This document shows positions 27,130 to 36,392 of a stretch of DNA of 64,000 nucleotides, piece after piece (the stretch's first letter is position 1; each line of letters opens with the position of its first letter). A model generated the notes under the pieces. The model did no database searches and was not told the origin of the DNA. It saw only the letters and a program-made list of their open reading frames with translations. The stretch comes from Halobacillus locisalis. GTDB lineage: Bacteria > Bacillota > Bacilli > Bacillales > Halobacillaceae. The position numbers and the translations under genes are program-made. Location of the stretch: the NCBI RefSeq assembly GCF_013694105.1, contig NZ_JACEFG010000001.1, forward strand, positions 868,001-932,000, written 5' to 3'.

Positions 27130-27678
27130 TTAATGTTGCTTTTGATACTCTCCTTCCAAAACCCCCATCAAAATCGAGTCATGATAGTCCCCATCATAAA
27201 ACAATGCATCACGCACAATGCCCTCCTGCTTGAACCCGAGTTTTTGATAGGAACGAATTGCACGCTCGTTAAAGTCAAAGACATCAAGACCGATCCGATG
27301 CAAGTTTTGGATCTGGAAACCGAAGTCAATCATAAGCGACATCGCTTCTGTGCCAAATCCTTCTCCCAAGTAGTTTTCATCGAAAATGGAAATGCGGACA
27401 ACAGCACTTCGGTTTTGCTGATCGATCTCAAGCATAGCAATATCTCCAATGACCTGATCGTTGTCCTGTGTTGCAATCACTAAATCAATTCGACTGGAAT
27501 CAGATTGTGTAGATTCAAACCATTTCTGTACACCTTGTCGATTGAACACGGCTTGTGTTCCGGTTAACCGCCTTCCGTTTTGATCCCACAAGGCATGATG
27601 GTAAAAGTGATCTAGATCTCTTTCTTCAATGGGCCTTAAGTATAGTCTATTAGATTGCAAGAATTTAATGGGGTTCAT
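27130..27678 (-). CDS. GNAT family N-acetyltransferase (RimJ/RimL-like)
   Basis: A 182-residue acetyltransferase: 'RLYLRPIEERDLDHFY' at the start, 'IGDIAMLEIDQQNRSAVVRI' and the acetyl-CoA binding motif region 'LGEGFGTEAMSLMIDFGF', then 'NERAIRSYQKLGFKQEG'. The pattern is that of RimJ/RimL/SpeG-type enzymes acting on protein N-termini or small amines; the substrate is unknown. ATG 27678 follows AAGGAG. Confidence 0.88.
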   Translation of the reverse strand: MNPIKFLQSNRLYLRPIEERDLDHFYHHALWDQNGRRLTGTQAVFNRQGVQKWFESTQSDSSRIDLVIATQDNDQVIGDIAMLEIDQQNRSAVVRISIFDENYLGEGFGTEAMSLMIDFGFQIQNLHRIGLDVFDFNERAIRSYQKLGFKQEGIVRDALFYDGDYHDSILMGVLEGEYQKQH

Positions 27679-27716
27679 CAATTCGTCTCCTTATTATTGT
27701 GAAATTCATAATGCGA

Positions 27717-28415
27717 TTACCTATGATCATCTTCCCTAAGTGTTTCTAAAAATGCTTTCAGACTCTTTAGCTCATACGAGTGGTGAACGATACCTTCATC
27801 ATTCAAAACAATATAAGTAGGCCCCTCATCACGAATATTTAAAAATTCTCCCTTCTTATCGGGTCCGTTTGGAGATGAGGAGGATACACTCACCTCTGTC
27901 ATGTTGGTTCCTTCAATGAAACTTGAATAACTGCTCATATTTCCAGCACTGTCCTTTACTGCGTTGTAAACATAAAGGTGATATTCACCTTCATCCGCAG
28001 TCATTGGCCCAATTACTTCTTCCTTCTTATAAGGGATAACCGTTACCTTTTCAGCCACATACGTAGCAACTTCACTGGTCTGGTCAATAAACGCCTGCGC
28101 AGTTACTAGTTCTTCCTCGTAATCACCTTCGACAACAACCTGTAGTTTTTGTCCATTTGTTAGATCATTAAAGGCAGAAGCTTCGCCTTTTATGGCGGTT
28201 TCATCGTTGACTTCAATTCGAATCGCTTCAATTACTTTCTCACCATCTTCATAGTCATTCGTCTCTTGTTCTTTTTCCGTAAGTGTCGTACCGATTTCCA
28301 GGATAAACGTTCGCTCATCCTCTTTCACAAAGTAAGCTTTCCCATCAACTGTCGACGTTTGGTTGATACATCCAGAAAGAACGACAAGTAGAATTCCGAG
28401 CATCAGTCGCTTCAT
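27717..28415 (-). CDS. Lipoprotein of unknown function
   Basis: A 232-residue protein with signal peptide and lipobox 'LLVVLSGC'. The mature part is acidic and has a DUF3221-like early segment ('GKAYFVKEDERTFILEIG'), then a region around 'YHLYVYNAVKDSAGN' and a C-terminal domain. ATG 28415 follows GAAAGG. It lies 21 nt after the methyltransferase gene, so the two are probably co-transcribed. Confidence 0.7.
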   Translation of the reverse strand: MKRLMLGILLVVLSGCINQTSTVDGKAYFVKEDERTFILEIGTTLTEKEQETNDYEDGEKVIEAIRIEVNDETAIKGEASAFNDLTNGQKLQVVVEGDYEEELVTAQAFIDQTSEVATYVAEKVTVIPYKKEEVIGPMTADEGEYHLYVYNAVKDSAGNMSSYSSFIEGTNMTEVSVSSSSPNGPDKKGEFLNIRDEGPTYIVLNDEGIVHHSYELKSLKAFLETLREDDHR

Positions 28416-28436
28416 AAAAAAATCCTTTCTCATTTT

Positions 28437-29168
28437 TTATCCATCTGATGAAACGTGCTCTCTCATTGAACTAGCTTTGATGATCAAAAAATGAGGATTC
28501 GTCATCAAATAGCGATAGCCCTTTTCGTGAGCCTTCTTCATTTCTTCTTTGGGCTTCGGTTCGATCAAAGAGTCCATTCGAAACACTTTTGTCGTCTCAT
28601 TGACAATATCCTGCATCGGCCTTCTATAAAAGCTTACATCAATTGTGATATTTGGCTTTTCCCACGTATCTGTCAAAAGAGAAGCCTCAAAATAATTCTC
28701 TGCGTTCATACGTGTAAAATCCATAAAGGGATGATGAACGGAGAACACCAGCGTACCTCCTTGGCGAAGAACACGGTTAAACTCCTGAAACGTTCGCCCC
28801 CAATTCTTGAGATAATGAAGCGTAAGCGAACTAACGATACAGTCGAAACTGTTATCTTCAAAAGGCAAAGGTTCCTGAAGATCATGAGTAAGAAAAGTGG
28901 CTTGATCGCCCAGGCTTTCCTTTGCAAAAGCAATCATTTCAGGACTCACATCAACTCCTGTCACTTCAGCCCCTCGGTTCAACAATTGCTCTGTGTACCA
29001 CCCGGCAGAACACCCTGCATCCAAGACCTTTATTCCAACCATACTTTCAGGAAGGACCTCCATCATCGCTGGTCGTTCGTATAATGAGTTGAACGGACTG
29101 GCTTGATTGATATCGTGCTTATATGTAAGAGCGAGTTCGTTAAACGTTTGTTTTGTAGACCGTTTCAT
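28437..29168 (-). CDS. Class I SAM-dependent methyltransferase
   Basis: A 243-residue methyltransferase with motif I 'VLDAGCSAGWYTEQLL', the acidic loop 'VTGVDVSPEMI', and 'FDCIVSSLTLHYL' then 'GGTLVFSVHHPF', the type 11 (UbiE/small-molecule) pattern. The substrate cannot be told. ATG 29168 follows GGTGGAGG. Confidence 0.88.
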   Translation of the reverse strand: MKRSTKQTFNELALTYKHDINQASPFNSLYERPAMMEVLPESMVGIKVLDAGCSAGWYTEQLLNRGAEVTGVDVSPEMIAFAKESLGDQATFLTHDLQEPLPFEDNSFDCIVSSLTLHYLKNWGRTFQEFNRVLRQGGTLVFSVHHPFMDFTRMNAENYFEASLLTDTWEKPNITIDVSFYRRPMQDIVNETTKVFRMDSLIEPKPKEEMKKAHEKGYRYLMTNPHFLIIKASSMREHVSSDG

Positions 29169-29310
29169 TTCATATCCTCCACCCAATTGTTATGAATCAC
29201 TTTCTTATCATGGCTAGCTTGTTTGTCAGCCGTTACCACTATATAGTATCACACTGAATGGAGTTGAAGCTTTAGAAGGATACTTCTCCTATCTCTCTCA
29301 AAGAAAATAC

Positions 29311-29347
29311 AAAACCGTATGATTCTTAAACATGAATCATACGGTTT
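29311..29347 (-). terminator. Intrinsic terminator after the serine hydrolase gene
   Basis: Stem AAAACCGTATGATTC / GAATCATACGGTTTT with an 8-nt loop; ends are A/T-rich on both strands. It ends the minus-strand serine hydrolase gene. Confidence 0.75.
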
Positions 29348-29366
29348 TGTACAGTTAAAAGGAATT

Positions 29367-30119
29367 CTACTGTTGCCATTTATATAATCGTTTAATCGTT
29401 TCTAGTACTTTTTCATCGACGCGTTTATTCTTCATGCGATCTGGAGCATTCGTAACGGCAATAACATACAAATAGGGATGTTTACGGAAATCACCAAGCA
29501 ACCCTAAGTCGATGATTGCCGTTTCTAGCCCTCCTGTCATATGGTTCAAATGATAAGAAGGAATCGTTTCGATAAAGTCTTGTTGACGGACGAGTCCGTT
29601 AATGACAGGTAAAAATAAATCAGGCTCCTCTTGGTACCCTACAAATAATGAATGCAATAAGCGGAACAAGTCCTTAACACTTCCTTTATTGTCAGGATTC
29701 CGTGGATCTTCTGTTATGGATATGTCAGGAAAATCAGCCTGCACTCTTTGATTTACAGAAACCCAGCCACCAATGAACTCGACAACAGCCTCAGCTACGA
29801 CCGAATCATGACTCGCAATCATCACTTCCACAGCATCACGTAATGCAAGCGATTTGCGACCTTGTAGGTGCGGATATAACTCCTCACTATCTTCAAGAGG
29901 ATTAAAGGAAATTTTGTTCACTTGATCATTCCAAGAGATATCCTTAGACTCCACAGATTTGGCTATGACATAACCTACGGCCAGTTTTGCTGTCGATGCT
30001 AGTGGGACTATTGTATCTTCACTAAGAGACGCGACGACCTCTTGTTCTTTTAACGAATAGACGATCGCTGCGGGATCACCATGTTCAATCTCAAGAAGTT
30101 TTCCTAAAACTTTACTCAT
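29367..30119 (-). CDS. Class A beta-lactamase-like serine hydrolase
   Basis: A 250-residue member of the serine beta-lactamase/PBP-like superfamily: SxxK as 'ASTAKLAVGY' near residue 42, 'IASHDSVVAEAVVEFIG' in the SDN position, an omega-loop-like 'EDPRNPDN', and 'MTGG' in place of the KTG triad. It has no signal peptide, so it would be cytoplasmic, which is unusual for a true beta-lactamase. Beta-lactam hydrolysis is doubtful; a peptidase or esterase role is possible. Confidence 0.75.
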   Translation of the reverse strand: MSKVLGKLLEIEHGDPAAIVYSLKEQEVVASLSEDTIVPLASTAKLAVGYVIAKSVESKDISWNDQVNKISFNPLEDSEELYPHLQGRKSLALRDAVEVMIASHDSVVAEAVVEFIGGWVSVNQRVQADFPDISITEDPRNPDNKGSVKDLFRLLHSLFVGYQEEPDLFLPVINGLVRQQDFIETIPSYHLNHMTGGLETAIIDLGLLGDFRKHPYLYVIAVTNAPDRMKNKRVDEKVLETIKRLYKWQQ

Positions 30120-30397
30120 TTATGATTCCTCCTGTTTACCATTTTTTCTTATTATATAGCAGACATTGGATATGCAAAAAGAAAAGGATTTGTTCAAACA
30201 AAAGCCAAATCTTAATGGCCGTTACTAAACAAGCATAGTCATAAAGGATATGTAAAACTCGGAATAGCCCCCAAAAGCATCGATAGGTTGAAGCAAACCA
30301 TTCCAAAAGCAGTGAACATTACCCTCTAATATCACAGGTAATTTCAGGATATCACAAGCAAGCCGATCTTCGAAAATGAATACAGATCACGACATAA
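30120..30397. other. Gap without a recognised feature
   Basis: Between the serine hydrolase start and the cwlJ terminator I see no gene with a ribosome site, no repeat and no convincing promoter apart from those expected for the hydrolase gene. Confidence 0.4.
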
Positions 30398-30424
30398 CAA
30401 AGAGCCAGTCATTCCCACTGGCTC
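30398..30424 (-). terminator. Terminator after cwlJ
   Basis: GAGCCAGT / ACTGGCTC stem with a 7-nt loop followed on the minus strand by TTTGTTAT, a weak T tract. Confidence 0.6.
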
Positions 30425-30443
30425 AGCTACTTTATATATCAAC

Positions 30444-30884
30444 TTACCATCGATACACGCTTGCGCATGTTCCAGCTTCTGGTTCGTAATAACAGTGGTT
30501 TTTGTATTGTCCCGTAAACGGCTGGCCGTACCAGGTTGAAGGACAAGGTGCATAAGGATTGAAATACCAAAGAGCGTACTTAGCAGGATGATTTCTCCAG
30601 TATTTTAAATTCTTTTCTGCTAATCTTTTCTCTGCTTCCCTTGCTCTTCGGTAAAAGAGATTCCCTTTTTGCACAGCTTCGAATGAATAGTTGCCACCTT
30701 GAATTTGAAAAATGACTTCTGGAATCGTTCTTAAATCTCTAAAGTCGGAGCACTCTGCATTCGCCCGGTTCACAATCACATTTCCCACATACAACATCCC
30801 TTGTTTCCCTTCACCTTCGGCTTCCGCCCTCATCATTCTCGCCATCAGGTCAACGTCTGAACTCTTATATTTTACTCTTGGCAT
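30444..30884 (-). CDS. cwlJ: Spore cortex hydrolase, CwlJ type
   Basis: A 146-residue Hydrolase_2 (SleB/CwlJ) domain protein without signal peptide, as expected for CwlJ, which is made in the mother cell and placed in the coat. Motifs are 'DLMARMMRAEAEGEGKQGML' with the catalytic Glu, 'VGNVIVNRANAECSDF', 'AKYALWYFNPY' and 'NHCYYEP'. CwlJ degrades cortex peptidoglycan during germination, notably with Ca-dipicolinate. ATG 30884 was chosen after GGGGTGA. A second member of the family in the genome cannot be excluded. Confidence 0.88.
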   Translation of the reverse strand: MPRVKYKSSDVDLMARMMRAEAEGEGKQGMLYVGNVIVNRANAECSDFRDLRTIPEVIFQIQGGNYSFEAVQKGNLFYRRAREAEKRLAEKNLKYWRNHPAKYALWYFNPYAPCPSTWYGQPFTGQYKNHCYYEPEAGTCASVYRW

Positions 30885-30901
30885 TTTTTCACCCCAAAAA
30901 T

Positions 30902-30909
30902 AGTGTATG
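30902..30909 (-). promoter_or_regulatory. Possible sigma-E type -10 box for cwlJ
   Basis: CATACACT on the minus strand matches the CATACAnT -10 of sigma-E, the mother-cell factor that controls cwlJ in B. subtilis. No good -35 is seen and the leader would be very short, so this is tentative. Confidence 0.3.
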
Positions 30910-30972
30910 AGAAAGAAACACTTTGATGTCACTTTTCGTTCTCTTCGCTTAGACTTCTCGCATTTTTCTCAA

Positions 30973-30996
30973 TAAAAAACCGCATCTGACATGCGG
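30973..30996 (-). terminator. Terminator of the nag operon
   Basis: CCGCAT / ATGCGG hairpin with a 5-nt loop followed on the minus strand by TTTTTT, just after the SIS gene stop. Confidence 0.75.
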
Positions 30997-31000
30997 ATTC

Positions 31001-31720
31001 TTAAAACGATATTCTTTTATAAGCCGCCGCCATCTTCGCGTTGTGCTCATCTGATCCATCTACATTGCCACTTTTGAAAATAGGAACTTCACATCCAGAC
31101 TGGTGTAACTGCTTGATCGTCCTTGAGAATAGGTCCTGCAACAAGGCAGAGCCTAGAACAGTAGACATTGGAGAGAATGCTTGTTCGAGTCCTTCTAGCC
31201 GAAGGGTTGCATCTCCGACAGGAATAGGCAAGTCTAGTACATAATCTGTGACCTCCTCCAGCCGTTTGCCACTCGGATGCCTCGATGTTTGAGTATGAGC
31301 GTAATCGAGTGACGTAACACCTATGACGTCCGCACCTTTTTGCAAACAATAGAGGGCGGCATCAATGGGAGCTGGGTTTCGTCCAGAGATTGAAATGACA
31401 ATCACGACATCCCCCTCTCGAATGTCTTCTTTCATTAGATAACTCTCTACAAATCCAGCCTTTCGCTCAAACGCACTAGAACATTGTCCGCCCTGGTGCA
31501 ACATCAAAGGTTCGATGAGGATGGGCCTTACCGGAACAAGCCCACCTGCCCGGTAATAGGCATCTTGGGCAAGTAAGCTCGAATGACCGCAGCCGAACAA
31601 ATGAATGATGCCTCCGCTTCCTAAACGATCAGCGATGAGTTGACTGAGGACGTTCAACCGTTCCTGTTCCTTTTCTTCCATTTCTTGCATCTTCTTTCTG
31701 ACTTCATTTAAGTAACTCAT
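31001..31720 (-). CDS. SIS domain sugar-phosphate protein
   Basis: A 239-residue protein with one SIS fold: 'IIHLFGCGHSSLLAQDAYYR', 'VVIVISISGRNPAPIDAALY' and 'GADVIGVTS'. This is the UPF0309 type. SIS domains bind or isomerise phosphosugars. As the last gene of the GlcNAc operon, 10 nt after the regulator, it may process a related amino-sugar phosphate such as one from muropeptides; that is inference. Confidence 0.8.
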   Translation of the reverse strand: MSYLNEVRKKMQEMEEKEQERLNVLSQLIADRLGSGGIIHLFGCGHSSLLAQDAYYRAGGLVPVRPILIEPLMLHQGGQCSSAFERKAGFVESYLMKEDIREGDVVIVISISGRNPAPIDAALYCLQKGADVIGVTSLDYAHTQTSRHPSGKRLEEVTDYVLDLPIPVGDATLRLEGLEQAFSPMSTVLGSALLQDLFSRTIKQLHQSGCEVPIFKSGNVDGSDEHNAKMAAAYKRISF

Positions 31721-31730
31721 ATGTCCACCT

Positions 31731-32459
31731 CTATGACCGATAGATATCGCTGATGAACTTGTACCGATCAGCGCGATATGCCGATTTTACGACTTCAAAC
31801 GGTGTCCCATCATTTAGCACACTATGACGCTCGATGTGCAAAACCGCTGATTGTGAAGCTACTTGCAAAAGCTCAGCCTGATCTGCGTCAGCGATGGTAG
31901 CTTCAATCATTTGTGTAGCCTTTTCGATTTTTAGTTCCAACTCTGCCTCCACGAAATGATAAAGCGATCCTTGCACCGTTTGTTCCGTCAATGTGGGAAG
32001 CAGATTCACAGGAACGAAGGTTGTTTCGATGGCCATCGGTACTTGATCAGCAAACCTGATCCGCTGCACCCGGTACACCTTTTCTTCGTCGTTTAAGTCG
32101 AGTTTCCTAGAAATTTCAGGTGGCGCTACGATGGTTTCGAATCCAAGCAGCCGGCTACTTGCTTTCATGCCACGCTGCTTCATATCCTCCGTGAAACTCG
32201 TCATGCCTTGCAGAGGCTGTTCAATCTTTTTCTCTGCGACAAAGGTACCTTTCCCTTTCTCACGATAGAGAAATCCATCATTCACCATATTCGACATCGC
32301 TTGCCTTACAGTCATCCTGCTTACATCATAATGCAAGGAGAGCTCTCGTTCTGATGGGATCATATCACCCGAGGCAAATTCCCCTCTATCCATACGTTGT
32401 TTCAGGTCCTCTTCAATTTGATAGTACATCGGCATGGGTGATTGTTTATTAACCAACAT
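31731..32459 (-). CDS. nagR: GntR/HutC family regulator (NagR-like)
   Basis: A 242-residue regulator: N-terminal winged helix-turn-helix (about 8-75, 'GDMIPSERELSLHYDVSRMT') and C-terminal UTRA effector domain. It resembles B. subtilis NagR (YvoA), which represses nag genes and is released by GlcN-6-P or GlcNAc-6-P. Its place behind nagB matches the B. subtilis nagA-nagB-nagR order. The likely target is the HutC-type site before nagE. Confidence 0.88.
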   Translation of the reverse strand: MLVNKQSPMPMYYQIEEDLKQRMDRGEFASGDMIPSERELSLHYDVSRMTVRQAMSNMVNDGFLYREKGKGTFVAEKKIEQPLQGMTSFTEDMKQRGMKASSRLLGFETIVAPPEISRKLDLNDEEKVYRVQRIRFADQVPMAIETTFVPVNLLPTLTEQTVQGSLYHFVEAELELKIEKATQMIEATIADADQAELLQVASQSAVLHIERHSVLNDGTPFEVVKSAYRADRYKFISDIYRS

Positions 32460-32462
32460 CCC

Positions 32463-33200
32463 TCACCCCTTCGTTTCGATTTGTTTATAAGCTTCTCTGT
32501 CGACAATCAAGGTCACATCGTCATGATGATTTAAGGCAGAAGCCGGGAACTCTTCATTAACGTCTCCACTAAGTAGGCGTTCAATGGCTGCCGCTTTCCG
32601 CTCGCCCGAAGCCAGAAGGACGATTTTCTTACTTTTTAAAATCGATCGGATTCCCATGGTAATCGCATAATTCGGGACTTTTTCAATTGATGAGAAAAAG
32701 CGAGCATTGGCTTCTCTTGTTGATGAGGCAAGTTCGACGATGTGTGTTTCACTTGAAAAAGAGCTTCCTGGCTCATTAAACCCGATATGACCGTTTTCAC
32801 CTATCCCTAACAATTGTAAGTCAGGCGGCCCCATATTCTCAATGATTTGTTCATAGCGCACACACTCATTCTCCAAGTGGTTCGCTTTTCCATCGGGAAT
32901 GTACGTGTTCGCTTGATCGATATTGACGTATTTGAAAAGGTGGTCTTGCATAAATACGCGATAACTTTGGGGGTGATCAGGTCCAAGGCCGGCATACTCA
33001 TCTAAATTCAGTGTTCGTACCTTTTGGAAATCAACGCGTCCTTGTTCATATTCATTGATTAATTCTTTATAAGTGCCAAGGGGCGTGCTTCCTGTCGCTA
33101 ACCCAAGAACAGAGGTTGGGTTCGACTGAATGTGTCTGGAAATAATGGAACACGCTCTTTCACTCAACTGCTCATAATTGTCAACCACCAAGACATTCAT
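32463..33200 (-). CDS. nagB: Glucosamine-6-phosphate deaminase
   Basis: A 245-residue enzyme: 'VLGLATGSTPLGTYKELI' near residue 31, 'TLNLDEYAGLGPDHPQSY' with the catalytic Asp, and 'LLGIGENGHIGFNEPGS' with the active-site His and Glu. It converts GlcN-6-P to fructose-6-P and ammonia. ATG overlaps the nagA stop by 4 nt. Confidence 0.96.
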   Translation of the reverse strand: MNVLVVDNYEQLSERACSIISRHIQSNPTSVLGLATGSTPLGTYKELINEYEQGRVDFQKVRTLNLDEYAGLGPDHPQSYRVFMQDHLFKYVNIDQANTYIPDGKANHLENECVRYEQIIENMGPPDLQLLGIGENGHIGFNEPGSSFSSETHIVELASSTREANARFFSSIEKVPNYAITMGIRSILKSKKIVLLASGERKAAAIERLLSGDVNEEFPASALNHHDDVTLIVDREAYKQIETKG

Positions 33201-34363
33201 GATTCTCCTCCTCTTCCATCATAAGCGATCTCTCCACGACATAAGGTCAAAACGATCCGTCCTTCCTCGTTCATCAAAACGAGATCGGCATCTTTTCCTT
33301 CCGATATGCTTCCTTTACGATCATACACCCCGATCTGTTTCGCAGGGTTGGCGGAAGACATCAGAGCGATTTCAGACATTGAGGCGAGCGACTTCATCTT
33401 TCTCACTGCTTCATCAAGTGTTAATATGCTGCCCGCCAGCGTATGATCGATCAGTCTTGCTTCGCCATCTTTCACTACAACATCTTGACCTCCAAGGTCA
33501 TATGTTCCTTCAGGTAAACATTTCGCTCTCATCGCGTCAGTAACGAGAATCGCTCGTTCCGGCCCTACATTTTGGAAAGCCAGCCGTACCGCTTCAGAGT
33601 GGCTATGGATATGATCGACAATCATTTCCACCATCAACTGTGGATTCATGAATGCAGCCCCTACAACCCCAGGCTCGCGATGATGGATTCCACTCATCTG
33701 GTTGTAGAGGTGTGTCACATGACGTGCACCATGTTCTACTGCTTCATTCGCCTGTTCAAACGTGGCATTTGTATGACCGATTGAACAAACCACTCCGCTT
33801 TCACTTATTTGAGAAATAAAAAGTATACCACCCTCTACTTCCGGCGCCATCGTTACGAGTCGTATGCAGTTATGACTCTCTTTTTGCCAATGTTGAAATT
33901 GTTCGACAGAAGGCTTCATGATATGGCCAGGATGTTGAGCCCCTGCTTTCTCAGGTGAGATGAACGGACCTTCCAAATGAATACCGATCACTTCTGCTTT
34001 TCCACTTGGGTTCACGATGTATTCTCCTACATTCTTGACGGCAAGGGAGATGTTTTCAAGCGACTGCGTCATCGTTGTTGCAAGAAAGCTTGTGGTTCCT
34101 TCCTCCGGTAGTTTGTCCGCTATTCCTTTTATAGCTTCCTGTGTGGCATCCATCACATCATGACCGTTTGCACCGTGAATATGAACATCGATGAAACCTG
34201 GGAGAAGAGTCATCCCCTCCCCGTCGATTACGGGACCTTCTTCCACCCAACTCCCTTTGATAACCTTCTCAATCACTCCGTTCTTAATGACTACGGTTCC
34301 GTTCGAAATCGTTTCTGATTCGGCTATGATGGTTATATTCGTGACTATCCATGAATTTTGCAA
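33197..34363 (-). CDS. nagA: N-acetylglucosamine-6-phosphate deacetylase
   Basis: A 388-residue amidohydrolase with the metal motif 'GFIDVHIHGANGHDVMD', 'HLEGPFISPEKAGAQ', 'IGHTNA', 'THLYNQMSG' and 'LVTDAMRA' with the catalytic Asp. It produces GlcN-6-P and acetate from GlcNAc-6-P, the step after NagE uptake. It begins 22 nt after nagE. Confidence 0.95.
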   Translation of the reverse strand: MQNSWIVTNITIIAESETISNGTVVIKNGVIEKVIKGSWVEEGPVIDGEGMTLLPGFIDVHIHGANGHDVMDATQEAIKGIADKLPEEGTTSFLATTMTQSLENISLAVKNVGEYIVNPSGKAEVIGIHLEGPFISPEKAGAQHPGHIMKPSVEQFQHWQKESHNCIRLVTMAPEVEGGILFISQISESGVVCSIGHTNATFEQANEAVEHGARHVTHLYNQMSGIHHREPGVVGAAFMNPQLMVEMIVDHIHSHSEAVRLAFQNVGPERAILVTDAMRAKCLPEGTYDLGGQDVVVKDGEARLIDHTLAGSILTLDEAVRKMKSLASMSEIALMSSANPAKQIGVYDRKGSISEGKDADLVLMNEEGRIVLTLCRGEIAYDGRGGES

Positions 34364-34385
34364 TTGCGTTTCCTCCTTTCTTCCA

Positions 34386-36290
34386 TCATTTAATCGTTAT
34401 GACTCCTGTCTCTCCCTGTTGGAATGTACCTTCCTTCTCTAATTGGACTTCCTCTGCATCAATGTTTGTGAAGATGATCGGAGTCACTACAGATGGGGCA
34501 TGCTTCATGACATAAGATAGGTCAACTTTGAGAATCGGCATACCTTGATGAACGGTTTGTCCATCTTTCACTAATGTTTCAAACCCTTCTCCTTTAAGCT
34601 GAACGGTATCAAGACCTACATGAATTAATATTTCAAGTCCGTTTTCCATCTCGATTCCAATCGCATGTTTCGTAGGAAAGACATTCACAATCTTGCCCTC
34701 CACCGGGGAGTGGAATGTCCCTTCTTCTGGATCAATCGCAAAACCTGGCCCCATCATGCCTTCTGCAAACACTTGATCCGTCACGTCAGATAACGGCATA
34801 ACTCGTCCTCTTACTGGAAGAATGAATTCATCAGCTGTCATGGAGCGTGTAGCTGTTTTTGTATTCTCTTTGATAGGCTCATCTTGTTCTGGAGCACTCA
34901 TGTCTCCTTGATCAATCCGCTTCTTCATCGCCTCTGCTACGAATTCAACAGACGTTCCGACAATGACTTGAAGGTTATTTTTGCCCATTTTCATAACGCC
35001 TCTCGCTCCGTTACGCTTCAGTGCAGCTTCATCGATTTGATCACGGTCGTTCATTTGTAAGCGAAGGCGAGTCGTACAATAATCCAATGTATCGATATTC
35101 TCAGGTCCACCTAAGGCCTTCACATACCGATAGGCTTTTGCATCATAATCGCCAGAAGTCGTTGAGGAACTTTCTTCTCCCATGACTTCTTCATCTTCTC
35201 TACCAGGAGTTTTCAAATCGAGTTTCACAATTAAGAAATAGAATACGACAAAATAGATGGCTCCCATCACTAAACCGATGACAATCAACATAAGCGGATT
35301 TTGTGCAATGTTGTAGTTAAGTAAGAAATCAATCAATCCAGCTGAAAATCCAAAACCGTGTTTAATATCGAACATGAACGCAACGATCATGGAGACGCCC
35401 GTCAATAATGCGTGCACGCCGTATAGGAGTGGTGATAAGAACATGAACGAAAACTCAATTGGTTCGGTAACACCTGTAATAAAAGATGTCAGCGCAATAC
35501 TTAAGAACATACCGCCTACCGCTTTTTTCCGTTCTTTCTTCGCTGCTGCATACATTGCTAAACAAGCTCCAGGTAGACCGAACATCATAATCGGGAAGAA
35601 GCCTGCCAAGAAATAACCGGCAGCTGGGTCCCCGTTTAAGAAACGGTTGATTTCCCCGCGAACGACTTCTCCAGAAGCCGTCGTAAATGTACCAAAGTCA
35701 AACCAGATTAACGTATTCATGACATGGTGCAACCCTACAGGAATCAATAAGCGATTCAACACGCCATAAACACCGACGCCGAGTTCACCAGCATTTAAGA
35801 TCCATTCCGCCGTCGCATTCAGGACGTATTGCGGATAAACCCATAAGTATCCAAATATAAAAGCGAGTCCGACCATCGTCGCTGAGGTAATAATCGGAAC
35901 GAACCGTTTACCTCCGAAAAAGGATAAAAACTCTGGAAACTTCACATCATGGTACCGATTGTAAAGCATCCCTGCGACCACACCAGCAATCACACCGGCG
36001 AAGACGCCCATGTTAATATCCTCGTTTATGGCTTTAATCCCTTCGTCTAACACTAAAAATCCGATTGCTCCAGCTAAAGCCGCAGCTCCACTCCCATCCT
36101 TTGCAAATCCCATAGCGATCCCGATGGCAAAGATTAAGGCTAGATTCCCTAATATTCCATTTCCTGCCGCTGTCATAAAAGGAATATTCAACATATCTTC
36201 CATCCCTAATCGGACCAATAAAGCCGCAGCAGGTAAGGTCGCAATCGGAAACATCAATGATTTTCCTATCCGTTGTAAAAAGTTAAGCAT
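34386..36290 (-). CDS. nagE: N-acetylglucosamine-specific PTS EIICBA
   Basis: A 634-residue fused PTS permease. The EIIC membrane domain (about 1-370) starts 'MLNFLQRIGKSLMFPIATLP' and includes 'FITGVTEPIEFSFMF'. EIIB carries the phospho-cysteine in 'LDYCTTRLRLQ' and EIIA the phospho-histidine in 'LIHVGLDTVQLKGEG'. It imports GlcNAc and delivers GlcNAc-6-P. The EIIC sequence is of the glucose/GlcNAc family; the nag neighbours decide the substrate. ATG 36290, after GAGGAGG, was chosen. Confidence 0.94.
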   Translation of the reverse strand: MLNFLQRIGKSLMFPIATLPAAALLVRLGMEDMLNIPFMTAAGNGILGNLALIFAIGIAMGFAKDGSGAAALAGAIGFLVLDEGIKAINEDINMGVFAGVIAGVVAGMLYNRYHDVKFPEFLSFFGGKRFVPIITSATMVGLAFIFGYLWVYPQYVLNATAEWILNAGELGVGVYGVLNRLLIPVGLHHVMNTLIWFDFGTFTTASGEVVRGEINRFLNGDPAAGYFLAGFFPIMMFGLPGACLAMYAAAKKERKKAVGGMFLSIALTSFITGVTEPIEFSFMFLSPLLYGVHALLTGVSMIVAFMFDIKHGFGFSAGLIDFLLNYNIAQNPLMLIVIGLVMGAIYFVVFYFLIVKLDLKTPGREDEEVMGEESSSTTSGDYDAKAYRYVKALGGPENIDTLDYCTTRLRLQMNDRDQIDEAALKRNGARGVMKMGKNNLQVIVGTSVEFVAEAMKKRIDQGDMSAPEQDEPIKENTKTATRSMTADEFILPVRGRVMPLSDVTDQVFAEGMMGPGFAIDPEEGTFHSPVEGKIVNVFPTKHAIGIEMENGLEILIHVGLDTVQLKGEGFETLVKDGQTVHQGMPILKVDLSYVMKHAPSVVTPIIFTNIDAEEVQLEKEGTFQQGETGVITIK

Positions 36291-36337
36291 AGCATAAAGC
36301 CTCCTCATTTCATTTATTGTAATCGTTTTCTGAAGTT

Positions 36338-36369
36338 ATCTTAGCATCAATACATATAGTTGTCTATAC
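36338..36369 (-). promoter_or_regulatory. nagE promoter with overlapping HutC-type operator
   Basis: On the minus strand TAGACA (-35, 36366-36361), a 17-nt spacer ending TGC, and TAAGAT (-10, 36343-36338). The sequence GTATAGACAAC (36369-36359) covers the -35 box and fits the HutC-subfamily GntR consensus GTMTAKACNAC at every position, so it is the likely NagR operator. Confidence 0.7.
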
Positions 36370-36392
36370 CAGTACTTTAAATTTTTTTTCAC

